A program made the position numbers and the translations under genes. Under the pieces are notes generated by a model. The model did no database searches. It saw nothing but the letters and a program-made list of their open reading frames with translations, and had not been told where the DNA came from. A DNA stretch of 64,000 bases. It comes from Oceanimonas pelagia. GTDB lineage: Bacteria > Pseudomonadota > Gammaproteobacteria > Enterobacterales > Aeromonadaceae. Location of the stretch: positions 914,001 through 978,000 of the forward strand of contig NZ_CP118224.1 in assembly GCF_030849025.1 (NCBI RefSeq), written 5' to 3'. Below, in pieces: positions 1 through 7,407 of the stretch. Each line of letters begins with the position of its first letter. The stretch's first letter is position 1.

Positions 1-54
1 GCCGCCGCTTGCGCTAAACTCGGCAACTGAACTCAAATACTCGGAAACATGAAC

Positions 55-552
55 ATGGTCACACTGCATACTACCTACGGCGACATTACCCTTAACCTGT
101 TTGCCGACAAGGCCCCGGAAACCGTTGCCAACTTTCTGCAATACTGCCGCGACGGTCACTACGACAACACCCTGTTCCACCGGGTGATTGACGGTTTCAT
201 GATTCAGGGCGGCGGCTACGGCCCCGGTTTTGAAGAAAAGGAAACCCGTGCCGCCATCAAGAACGAAGCCGACAATGGCCTGAGCAACAAGGTGGGCACC
301 ATTGCCATGGCCCGCACCATGGAGCCTCACTCCGCCACCGCCCAGTTCTTTATCAACGTCAACGATAACGACTTTCTGAACTTCAAGTCTGCCACCACTC
401 AGGGCTACGGCTACTGCGTGTTTGGCGAAGTGAGCGAAGGCATGGACGTGGTCAACAAGATCAAGGGCGTGGCCACCGGCACCCGCGGCTACATGCATCA
501 GGATGTACCGGTCGACGACGTGCTGATCACCGGCGTGACCGTCAGCGAATAA
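55..552 (+). CDS. ppiB: Peptidyl-prolyl cis-trans isomerase B (cyclophilin)
   Basis: This is a cytoplasmic cyclophilin-type prolyl isomerase that speeds cis-trans isomerisation of Xaa-Pro bonds during folding. The 165-residue protein begins [10 protein letters not shown] and carries the cyclophilin core [14 protein letters not shown] and the [10 protein letters not shown] segment, both typical of bacterial PpiB. Length and start match the E. coli family pattern. An ATG two codons earlier (position 49) is possible, but GGAAA at 41-45 is better spaced from position 55. A GC-rich hairpin follows, and lpxH lies next, an order common in gammaproteobacteria. No signal peptide is present, so this is the cytoplasmic form rather than PpiA. 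Confidence 0.96.
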   Translation: MVTLHTTYGDITLNLFADKAPETVANFLQYCRDGHYDNTLFHRVIDGFMIQGGGYGPGFEEKETRAAIKNEADNGLSNKVGTIAMARTMEPHSATAQFFINVNDNDFLNFKSATTQGYGYCVFGEVSEGMDVVNKIKGVATGTRGYMHQDVPVDDVLITGVTVSE

Positions 553-574
553 GGCGTTCCCGTTATTGCCTTGC

Positions 575-600
575 AATGCCCGCCCCGGCGGGCATTGTTG
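575..600 (+). terminator. Hairpin after ppiB
   Basis: Ten-base-pair inverted repeat AATGCCCGCC (575-584) and GGCGGGCATT (587-596), followed by GTTGTG. The T-run is weak, so termination may be partial. Confidence 0.6.
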
Positions 601-639
601 TGTTTGGAAGCGGACGGTGTGATACCGGATAGTTGATTA

Positions 640-1380
640 ATGCCCCATACCCTGTTTATTGCCGATTTGCACCTGAGTGCCGGCCGGCCCGATATTACCG
701 CTGCCTTTCTGCACTTTATGGAGCACGAAGCCCCCGAGGCCGATGCCCTGTATGTGCTGGGGGATCTGTTTGAATTCTGGATTGGCGACGACGAGCCGAG
801 CACACTGAACCGGCAGGTGGCGGCAGCGTTCCGGATCTGCCGCGAAGGTGGCACGCCGGTGTATTACATTCACGGCAACCGGGATTTCATGCTCGGCCGG
901 CGTTTTGCCGCCGAGGCGGGCATGACGCTGCTGCCTGAACACAAGGTCATTGACCTGTATGGCGAGCCGGCCCTCATCATGCACGGCGACACCCTGTGCA
1001 CCGATGACGCCGGCTATCAGCGTTTCCGGCGCATCACCCGGCTTGGCTGGCTGCAATGGCTGTTTCTGCGCCTGCCGCTGCAAAAGCGGCTGAAAATCGC
1101 CGACGGCATTCGCGGCAGAAGCGCCCGGTCCAAACAGGAAAAGAGCGTCACCATCATGGACGTAAACCAGGCCGAGGTGGAACGGCAAATGCGCCGGGCC
1201 GGGGTACGGCGGCTGATCCACGGCCATACCCACAGGCCCGCCGTTCATGACTTTGAGCTGGACGGCCGGCCGGTGCAGCGGCTGGTGCTGGGCGACTGGT
1301 ACACCCAGGGCAGCGTGCTGCGCATTGGCCCTGATAATACCGAGCTGCAACGCCGTGAACTGAACAAGGACATGCCATGA
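640..1380 (+). CDS. lpxH: UDP-2,3-diacylglucosamine diphosphatase
   Basis: LpxH hydrolyses UDP-2,3-diacylglucosamine to lipid X in lipid A synthesis at the inner face of the membrane. The 246-residue protein has calcineurin-like metallophosphatase motifs in order: FIADLHLS (D8, H10), LGDLFEFWIGDD, HGNRDFMLG, and the C-terminal HGHTHRP. These are the usual dimetal ligands. The start ATG at 640 gives MPHTLFIADLHLS, which aligns with the family N-terminus, although no strong ribosome-binding site precedes it. The 3' end overlaps dgkA by 4 bases, so the two envelope-lipid genes are probably translated from one message. Confidence 0.96.
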   Translation: MPHTLFIADLHLSAGRPDITAAFLHFMEHEAPEADALYVLGDLFEFWIGDDEPSTLNRQVAAAFRICREGGTPVYYIHGNRDFMLGRRFAAEAGMTLLPEHKVIDLYGEPALIMHGDTLCTDDAGYQRFRRITRLGWLQWLFLRLPLQKRLKIADGIRGRSARSKQEKSVTIMDVNQAEVERQMRRAGVRRLIHGHTHRPAVHDFELDGRPVQRLVLGDWYTQGSVLRIGPDNTELQRRELNKDMP

Positions 1381-1751
1381 AACCGGGCAAAACCGGACTG
1401 AAACGAGTGATTGCGGCCCTGGGTTATTCCCGCCAGGGGCTGGCGAGCGCCTGGCGCTTTGAGGCGGCCTTTCGTCAGGAATGCATGCTGGCGCTGGTGC
1501 TGGTGCCGGTTGCCCTCTGGCTGGAGCTGGGCCTGAGCGAAACCCTGTGGCTGGTGGTAAGCCTGATGCTGGTGCTGGTGGTGGAGCTGCTCAATTCCGC
1601 TATCGAGGCGGTGGTGGACCGCATTGGGCCCGAGCATCATGAGCTGGCGGGGCGGGCCAAGGACACCGCCTCGGCGGCGGTGCTGCTGACCCTGTTGCTG
1701 GCGGTGTTTGTCTGGGCCATGGTGCTGGGCAGGCATTTTCTGGCGGGCTGA
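1377..1751 (+). CDS. dgkA: Diacylglycerol kinase
   Basis: This small integral-membrane kinase recycles diacylglycerol to phosphatidate. The 124-residue protein has three hydrophobic helices and the family signature VVELLNSAIEAVVDRIG, which carries the catalytic glutamates and the metal-binding ELLNSAIE motif, followed by ELAGRAKDTASAAV. Length is near that of the E. coli enzyme (122 residues). It starts within the lpxH stop region (ATGA overlap), which indicates translational coupling. The pairing of lpxH and dgkA is functionally sensible because both act on envelope lipid turnover. Confidence 0.95.
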   Translation: MKPGKTGLKRVIAALGYSRQGLASAWRFEAAFRQECMLALVLVPVALWLELGLSETLWLVVSLMLVLVVELLNSAIEAVVDRIGPEHHELAGRAKDTASAAVLLTLLLAVFVWAMVLGRHFLAG

Positions 1752-2003
1752 AGCCGCGGCAGGCGGAGCCACACGGAAAGGAGCTTTCGCCAAACGGTAT
1801 TCATGAATGGTCACAAAGCGGTCCGAAGGGTAAAAATTTTGTGATCATTCTCGCTTTTTGAGCACCTTGCACTGGCGCCCTGGCCATGGAGAGTAACAAG
1901 GCATTAACAAGCTTAATGCGCCGATTTAAAGTATTCATTTCTGTTATGGGCGGCCAGCCTCTAGCATCAGGGACATGCGCTAATCAGCCATTCATGGGGC
2001 GCA

Positions 2004-2021
2004 GTTAACAACCCTGTTACC
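2004..2021. promoter_or_regulatory. Candidate operator upstream of creatinase copy 1
   Basis: Imperfect inverted repeat GTTAACA-ACCC-TGTTACC (6 of 7 positions pair) about 25 bases before the creatinase start. It is kept in copy 2 (9430-9447) although the flanking bases between it and the ribosome-binding site have diverged. A regulator is not identified. Confidence 0.4.
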
Positions 2022-2045
2022 AAGCTAGAAGGAAGGAGCCTTACC

Positions 2046-3257
2046 ATGCAGATGCCCAGCACCCTGACCATTCCCAACGGTGAAAAAGTTCGCGGCATGT
2101 TTTCCGAGGCGGAAATGCGGTCGCGCCAGCAGAAACTGCGCCAGTATATGGCCGCCAGCGATGTGGACGCCGTGCTGTTCACCTCCTACCACAACATCAA
2201 CTACTTCAGCGATTTTGTGTATTGCCGTTTCGGCCGGGATTATGGTCTGGCGGTGACCCAGGACATTCACACCACCATTACCGCCAACATCGACGGCGGC
2301 CAGCCCTACCGCCGCAACGCCCTGGGCGACAACCTGGTGTATACCGACTGGCAGAAAGACAACTTCTTCCGCGCCGTGCAGCAGCTGATTGGCGGCGCCA
2401 AGCGGGTAGGTGTGGAATTTGACCACCTGAGCCTGCAGAACCTGGACAAGCTCAAGGCGGCGCTGCCGGAAGCCGAGTTCGTGGACATCGGCGTGCCCAC
2501 CATGAAGATGCGCATGATCAAGTCGGCGGAAGAAATTGCCCTGATCAAGCAGGGTGCCCGGGTGGCCGATGTGGGCGGTGCCGCCATTCGCGACGCCATT
2601 GCCGTGGGCGTGCCCGAGTACGAAGTGGCGCTGGCCGGTACTCAGGCCATGGTGCGCGAAATTGCCCGCACTTTCCCCCATGCCGAGCTGATGGACACCT
2701 GGGTGTGGTTCCAGTCCGGCATCAACACCGACGGCGCCCACAACCCGGTGACCAGCCGCAAGATTGAAGCCGGCGACATTCTCAGCCTGAACACCTTCCC
2801 GATGATCGGCGGTTACTACACCGCGCTGGAGCGGACCCTGTTCAGCGAATACGCCTCCGACCGCCACCTGGAGCTGTGGGAAATCAACTGCAAGGTGCAC
2901 CGTCGTGGCCTGGAGCTGATCAAGGCCGGCAACCGCTGCTGCGACATTGCCGCCGAGCTGAATGAAATCTTCGCCGAGCACGACGTGCTGCAGTATCGCA
3001 CCTTTGGTTATGGCCACTCCTTCGGCACCCTGAGCCACTACTACGGCCGTGAAGCGGGCCTGGAGCTGCGGGAAGACATTGAAACCGTGCTGGAGCCGGG
3101 CATGGTGGTGTCGATGGAGCCGATGATCATGCTGCCGGAAGGCCTGCCGGGTGCCGGCGGTTACCGCGAGCACGACATTCTGGTGATCAGCGACAGCGGC
3201 GTGGAAAACATCACCCGCTTCCCCTTCGGCCCCGAGCACAACATCATCAAGGGCTGA
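2046..3257 (+). CDS. Creatinase (creatine amidinohydrolase), copy 1
   Basis: Creatinase hydrolyses creatine to sarcosine and urea in the cytoplasm. The 403-residue protein has the pita-bread peptidase M24-like fold, with an N-terminal domain to about residue 160 and a C-terminal catalytic domain. A histidine occurs at residue 232 within INTDGAHNPVT, the number of the catalytic base in Pseudomonas creatinase, and the protein length is also that of the Pseudomonas enzyme. The true aminopeptidase metal ligands are not conserved, as expected. GGAG seven bases before the ATG fixes the start. The gene is followed by a strong terminator and then the BCCT-creatininase pair. A second gene for the same protein lies at 9470. 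Confidence 0.95.
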   Translation: MQMPSTLTIPNGEKVRGMFSEAEMRSRQQKLRQYMAASDVDAVLFTSYHNINYFSDFVYCRFGRDYGLAVTQDIHTTITANIDGGQPYRRNALGDNLVYTDWQKDNFFRAVQQLIGGAKRVGVEFDHLSLQNLDKLKAALPEAEFVDIGVPTMKMRMIKSAEEIALIKQGARVADVGGAAIRDAIAVGVPEYEVALAGTQAMVREIARTFPHAELMDTWVWFQSGINTDGAHNPVTSRKIEAGDILSLNTFPMIGGYYTALERTLFSEYASDRHLELWEINCKVHRRGLELIKAGNRCCDIAAELNEIFAEHDVLQYRTFGYGHSFGTLSHYYGREAGLELREDIETVLEPGMVVSMEPMIMLPEGLPGAGGYREHDILVISDSGVENITRFPFGPEHNIIKG

Positions 3258-3267
3258 TAACAGACAG

Positions 3268-3293
3268 GCCTGCCCGCAAGGGCAGGCTTTTTT
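3268..3293 (+). terminator. Terminator after creatinase copy 1
   Basis: Stem GCCTGCCC (3268-3275), loop GCAA, GGGCAGGC (3280-3287), then six T. A textbook intrinsic terminator. Confidence 0.9.
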
Positions 3294-3429
3294 GGTTTTG
3301 ATGAATACCCGCGATGCAAGGAGAGTCTCGCGGTCTTGGCAACGAGATGTGTCTGCGGCGAATCATCGCCCGGGCATGTTGAAGTTAATGAGAACAGCTG
3401 TATTGAGCAGTTCTAAGGAGTTGGACGTT

Positions 3430-5031
3430 ATGGTTCTCAATAGTGGCCCATTGAAGGGCATTAATCCGCACATCATGTTTATTTCCCTGCTGATCACGGT
3501 AGGGTTGGTAGGGTTTGCACTGCTGTATCCCGGCCAGTCGGCCTTCCTGGTCGATGCTGTCAGAACGGTGATCACAGTGTCAGCAAACGCCTGGTATGTC
3601 ATATTGGCAGGCCTGTTCCTGATCTTTTGCGTCGGCATCGCCTTCAGCAAATATGGCAACATCAAGCTGGGTGACGACCATGAAAAGCCGGAATTCGGCT
3701 ACTTTGCCTGGTTCGCCATGGTGTATGCGGCCGGTCAGGGCATAGGCATTATCTTCTGGTCCATCGCTGAACCCATGTTCCATTTTTCCGGTGGGTCTCC
3801 CTTTTCTGCTGCCGTCGGCAACCAGGAAGCGGCCGAATCTGCCATGGCCATCGCCTTCTTTCACTGGGGCTTGAATGCCTGGGCCATCTACTGCGTGGTG
3901 GGGCTGTCACTGGCATTTATCTGTTATCGCCTGAAAAAACCGCTGAGTATTCGCTATACCCTTTATCCGCTGTTCGGTGACAAGGTGACCGGTCGCTGGG
4001 GCATACTGATCGATGTGATTGCGGTCTTTGCCACCCTGTTTGGTATCGCCACCTCCCTGGGGATGGGCGCGCAGCAAATCAACGCCGGCCTGGCGGAGAT
4101 TTGGGGCATACCGCAAAGCGAGAATGTTCAGCTGGTGCTGATCTCCGTGATTACCGTCTGTGCGCTGATTTCGGTGCTGACCGGTCTGAAACGCGGAGTG
4201 AAATACCTGTCGATTGGCAACATGTGGCTGACGGTGCTGCTGCTGGTGTTCTTTTTTGCCTTCGGTCCCACACTTTATATTCTGAAGACCCTGTTCGGTG
4301 TAACCTTTGATTATGTTGCGCAACTGGTCAGCTTCAACATCTACATTGAACCGGCACCAACCGATGCCGATGCCAGCTGGAAGAGCATGTGGCAAGGCTG
4401 GTGGACCGTGTTCTACTGGGGCTGGTGGATGTCCTGGGCTCCGTTTGTGGGCGTGTTTGTCGCTCGGGTATCCCGTGGTCGCACAATTCGGGAATTCGTG
4501 CTGGGCGTGGTCGGGGTCTCCTCTCTGCTGTCCTTCGTCTGGCTGGCAGCTTACGGCGGCACTGCACTCTACCAGGACCTGTTCAACAACGCCGGTATTG
4601 CGGCCGTGGTGAGCAATGATGTGGCCAAGGCATTGTATGCCACCTTCCAGAGCATGGATCTGGGCTATCTGTCTACCCTGGCGATGATCGTCGGCACCAT
4701 ACTGGTGGCCACCTATTTCATCACCTCATCCGACTCCGGCACCTTGGTGCTGACCACCATCATGAGTGAGGGTAATGAACATCCCTTGAACCGTCACCGG
4801 GTGGTCTGGGGAATTATGCAGGGCGTGGTGGCCGCCGTGCTGCTGGTGGTGGGAGGCGATGCGGCGCTGAGTTCGCTGCAAACCGCCTCCATTGCCGCCG
4901 CCCTGCCGTTCTCCCTGATCATGCTGCTGATGTGTTGTTCCCTGTATATGGGTGTTAAAAGCGAATACAGAAGAATGATCGAGAACAAGGCATATAACAC
5001 CGTTATTGTTGATTCCAAAGAGGTAAATTAA
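3430..5031 (+). CDS. BCCT-family transporter (candidate creatine/creatinine uptake)
   Basis: This is a betaine/carnitine/choline-type secondary transporter with about 12 membrane helices and 533 residues. The family core is clear: AAGQGIGIIFWSIAEP, then FHWGLNAWAIY, then the tryptophan-rich segment GWWTVFYWGWWMSWAPFVG followed by FVARVSRGRTIREF. The start is taken at 3430 because AAGGAG (3415-3420) precedes it. An in-frame extension to 3292 would begin on the preceding terminator. The gene abuts creatininase with no gap (stop ends 5031, ATG 5032). That tight pairing suggests it brings in creatinine or creatine, which is an inference since known BCCT substrates are quaternary amines and related osmolytes. 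Confidence 0.9.
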   Translation: MVLNSGPLKGINPHIMFISLLITVGLVGFALLYPGQSAFLVDAVRTVITVSANAWYVILAGLFLIFCVGIAFSKYGNIKLGDDHEKPEFGYFAWFAMVYAAGQGIGIIFWSIAEPMFHFSGGSPFSAAVGNQEAAESAMAIAFFHWGLNAWAIYCVVGLSLAFICYRLKKPLSIRYTLYPLFGDKVTGRWGILIDVIAVFATLFGIATSLGMGAQQINAGLAEIWGIPQSENVQLVLISVITVCALISVLTGLKRGVKYLSIGNMWLTVLLLVFFFAFGPTLYILKTLFGVTFDYVAQLVSFNIYIEPAPTDADASWKSMWQGWWTVFYWGWWMSWAPFVGVFVARVSRGRTIREFVLGVVGVSSLLSFVWLAAYGGTALYQDLFNNAGIAAVVSNDVAKALYATFQSMDLGYLSTLAMIVGTILVATYFITSSDSGTLVLTTIMSEGNEHPLNRHRVVWGIMQGVVAAVLLVVGGDAALSSLQTASIAAALPFSLIMLLMCCSLYMGVKSEYRRMIENKAYNTVIVDSKEVN

Positions 5032-5796
5032 ATGGTTAACCTGGAACTGATGGACTGGCAAAGTTACGCCGCCAAGGTCAAGGATGGTAATAGCGTTATC
5101 ATGCTGCCGATTGGCGCCATTGAGCAACACGGTCCTCATATGTCGATGAATCCGGATGTGCTGATCCCCAAGGCCATTTCCGAAGGAGTGGCGAAAAAGT
5201 CGGACTCCATCCTGGTGGCGCCCCCCATCTCCTACGGCTACAAGTCGCAGGTGAAGTCCGGTGGCGGCAACTTCTTCCCGGGTACCACCTGCATCAACGG
5301 CAAGACACTGATCGACGTGGTCAGGGACGTGCTGGTGGCCTATGCCCGCCACGGCAACAGAAAGTTTGTGCTGGTGAACGGCCACTTTGAAAACTCCATG
5401 TTTTTGGTGGAAGGCATTGATCTGGCCCTGGAGCACTTGCGCCATGAGGGCATTCAGGCCCAGGTGATGCTGCTGTCCTATTGGGACTATGTGACCAAGG
5501 AAACCATTGCAACCGTCTTCCCCGATGGCTTTACCGGCTGGGACGTGGAGCACGGCGGCGTGCTGGAAACATCGCTGATGCTTCATCTTCACCCGGATTG
5601 TGTCGACATGGATAAGGTGGTGCATCACCATCCGGCGACCTTTCCGCCTTACGATATCTTCCCGTCAGAGCCCAGTTGGGTGCCATCCTCGGGAACATTG
5701 TCATCGGCCAAGAATGCCAGTGAGGAATACGGGAAGTTACTCTTCGATGTGTGTGTCGATGGGATATACGGCTCGGTGTCAGAACGATTTATCTAG
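5032..5796 (+). CDS. Creatininase (creatinine amidohydrolase)
   Basis: This enzyme interconverts creatinine and creatine, feeding the adjacent creatinases. The 254-residue protein belongs to the creatininase/MftE family. The metal-binding set is visible: E31 and H33 in GAIEQHGPHMS, D42 in MNPDVL, H118 and E120 in VNGHFENSMF, and the WDVEHGG segment that supplies a further glutamate. The numbering lies 2-3 residues short of the Pseudomonas enzyme (E34, H36, D45, H120, E122). It begins directly after the BCCT stop codon, so the two genes form a transcriptional unit closed by the terminator at 5825-5851. Confidence 0.93.
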   Translation: MVNLELMDWQSYAAKVKDGNSVIMLPIGAIEQHGPHMSMNPDVLIPKAISEGVAKKSDSILVAPPISYGYKSQVKSGGGNFFPGTTCINGKTLIDVVRDVLVAYARHGNRKFVLVNGHFENSMFLVEGIDLALEHLRHEGIQAQVMLLSYWDYVTKETIATVFPDGFTGWDVEHGGVLETSLMLHLHPDCVDMDKVVHHHPATFPPYDIFPSEPSWVPSSGTLSSAKNASEEYGKLLFDVCVDGIYGSVSERFI

Positions 5797-5824
5797 ATAG
5801 GGTTTTCTTTTCTGTAAATACCAA

Positions 5825-5851
5825 CAAGCCACCCAGGGTGGCTTGTTTTTT
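5825..5851 (+). terminator. Terminator after creatininase
   Basis: Stem CAAGCCACC (5825-5833), loop CAG, GGTGGCTTG (5837-5845), then a T-run to 5851. It lies between creatininase and the asnS-like start at 5870, so transcription of the latter needs readthrough or an internal promoter. Confidence 0.9.
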
Positions 5852-5869
5852 AATGATGACGGTCAAGTT

Positions 5870-7267
5870 ATGCATACAGCCATTAAGGAAATTAAAAGCC
5901 ATCGCTACGGTGACGGTGATGCCATTGTGGTAAAGGGGTGGGTCAGAACAAGAAGAGACTCCAAATCCGGAGTGTCATTTATCAATGTTTATGATGGCTC
6001 CTGCTTTGAGCCCCTTCAGGTGGTCGCACCCGACAGCCTGAACAACTATGGTACAGAAGTATTGAAACTGACCACGGGATGCTCGTTGATTGTCTCGGGC
6101 AGGCTGGTTGAGTCTCATGGTAAACAGCAGGCGCTGGAACTGCGTGCCGAGCAGATCACTGTGGTGGGCTGGGTCGAGGATCCCGAGAGTTACCCGATGT
6201 CGCCCAAGCGACACAGCATCGAATACCTGCGTGAACATGCGCACCTGCGGCCAAGAACCAATGTTATTGGCAGCGTGGCCAGGATCAGAAACGCCATTTC
6301 CCAGGCGATTCATCGGTTTTTTAGCGAGCAGGGCTTTTTATGGGTGGCCTCACCCATTATCACCGCCTCCGATTGTGAAGGAGCGGGGGAAATGTTCCGG
6401 GTCTCTACCCTTGACCTGCAGCAGTTGCCACTGGATGAAAAGGGCGAGGTGGATTTCGACCAGGATTTTTTTGGCAAGGAGGCATTCCTGACCGTATCAG
6501 GTCAGCTCAATGCCGAGGCATATGCCTGTGCCCTGAGCAAGGTGTATACCTTTGGGCCGACCTTCAGAGCCGAAAACTCCAATACCAGCCGGCATCTTGC
6601 GGAGTTCTGGATGGTCGAGCCGGAAGTGGCTTTTTCGGATTTGGATGAAAGTGCTGCACTTGCCGAGTCCTTGCTGAAGGCGATCTGCCAGGCTGTGCTG
6701 AGCGAGCGCCGGGACGATCTGCAATTTCTGTCCGGCTTTGTGGATGCAGATCTGATTGGCAGGCTCGAGACGCTGGTGGGCTCAGACTTTATTCACATCA
6801 ACTATTCCGATGCTGTGGCCATTCTTGAACAGTCCGGGCGCGAGTTCGAATTTCCCGTGTTTTGGGGGGCGGATCTGTCCTCCGAGCATGAGCGTTATTT
6901 AACCGAGCAACACTTCAAAGCCCCCGTGGTGGTAAAGAATTATCCCAAGGACATCAAGTCTTTCTATATGAAGCTGAATGATGATGGCAAAACCGTGGCG
7001 GCCATGGATGTGCTGGCGCCGGGCATTGGTGAGATCATCGGCGGTTCCCAGCGAGAACACCGCCTGGATATTCTGGATGCGAGAATCCAAGAGCTTGGCA
7101 TGAAGCTCGAAGATTATGACTGGTACCGGCAACTCAGGCGCTACGGTACCGTACCACATGCGGGTTTCGGCCTGGGTCTGGAAAGAATGGTGGCTTATGT
7201 TACGGGGTTGGGTAATGTCAGAGATACCATTCCTTTTCCACGTACACCGCGTAACGCTAGTTTTTAA
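5870..7267 (+). CDS. asnS: Asparaginyl-tRNA synthetase, probably a second copy
   Basis: This is a full-length class IIb aminoacyl-tRNA synthetase of 465 residues that charges tRNA-Asn. It has the N-terminal OB-fold anticodon-binding domain ([16 protein letters not shown], to about residue 110). The catalytic core follows, with [18 protein letters not shown] (motif 2 region) and [14 protein letters not shown] (motif 3), ending [11 protein letters not shown] as in E. coli AsnRS. No catalytic truncation is seen. Its first ATG is only about 20 bases after a terminator and has no good Shine-Dalgarno sequence. Position inside a catabolic island and codon use with more A/T than the flanking genes suggest a laterally acquired paralogue, although a second asnS cannot be shown from this window. 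TrpRS- or AspRS-like identity is excluded by the ENSNTSRH motif. Confidence 0.93.
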   Translation: MHTAIKEIKSHRYGDGDAIVVKGWVRTRRDSKSGVSFINVYDGSCFEPLQVVAPDSLNNYGTEVLKLTTGCSLIVSGRLVESHGKQQALELRAEQITVVGWVEDPESYPMSPKRHSIEYLREHAHLRPRTNVIGSVARIRNAISQAIHRFFSEQGFLWVASPIITASDCEGAGEMFRVSTLDLQQLPLDEKGEVDFDQDFFGKEAFLTVSGQLNAEAYACALSKVYTFGPTFRAENSNTSRHLAEFWMVEPEVAFSDLDESAALAESLLKAICQAVLSERRDDLQFLSGFVDADLIGRLETLVGSDFIHINYSDAVAILEQSGREFEFPVFWGADLSSEHERYLTEQHFKAPVVVKNYPKDIKSFYMKLNDDGKTVAAMDVLAPGIGEIIGGSQREHRLDILDARIQELGMKLEDYDWYRQLRRYGTVPHAGFGLGLERMVAYVTGLGNVRDTIPFPRTPRNASF

Positions 7268-7306
7268 TCATTGGTGTAAGAAGTTAAAGTATTGAGGCAT
7301 CGACCC

Positions 7307-7322
7307 TGGCGGAAATGTTGCT
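7307..7322 (+). promoter_or_regulatory. Candidate sigma54 promoter before second BCCT gene
   Basis: TGGCGGA-AATG-TTGCT has the invariant GG (7308-7309) and GC (7320-7321) exactly ten bases apart and a perfect TTGCT -12 half. The -24 half is weaker (TGGCGGA versus TGGCACG). It lies about 85 bases before the gene start at 7408. Confidence 0.4.
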
Positions 7323-7407
7323 TTAAAGCTCTGGGTGGAGTGTTTTTTAAAATGAATAGGCTAAATGGAATGTGGCAATGAATGACAGTAACAAGGAGGA
7401 GTACGGA

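Larger units (their letters stand above)
1924..3260 (+). repeat. Long direct repeat, copy 1 (creatinase and its promoter)
   Basis: About 1.33 kb from the ATTTAAAGTATTCATTTCTG stretch at 1924 through the creatinase stop is repeated in the same orientation at 9350-10684, offset about 7,425 bases. The coding parts give identical proteins and differ only at scattered silent bases. About 120 bases of upstream DNA are also shared with a few changes, and similarity ends just after the stop codon. Confidence 0.95.

Noticed and set aside
1752-2045. CRP site (TTGTGATCATTC) upstream of creatinase copy 1
   Set aside because: Only one half-site is present; the second half is absent. Also not in the duplicated part.
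3292-3429. N-terminal extension of the first BCCT protein
   Set aside because: It would begin on the preceding terminator's T-run. The ATG at 3430 has a clear ribosome-binding site.
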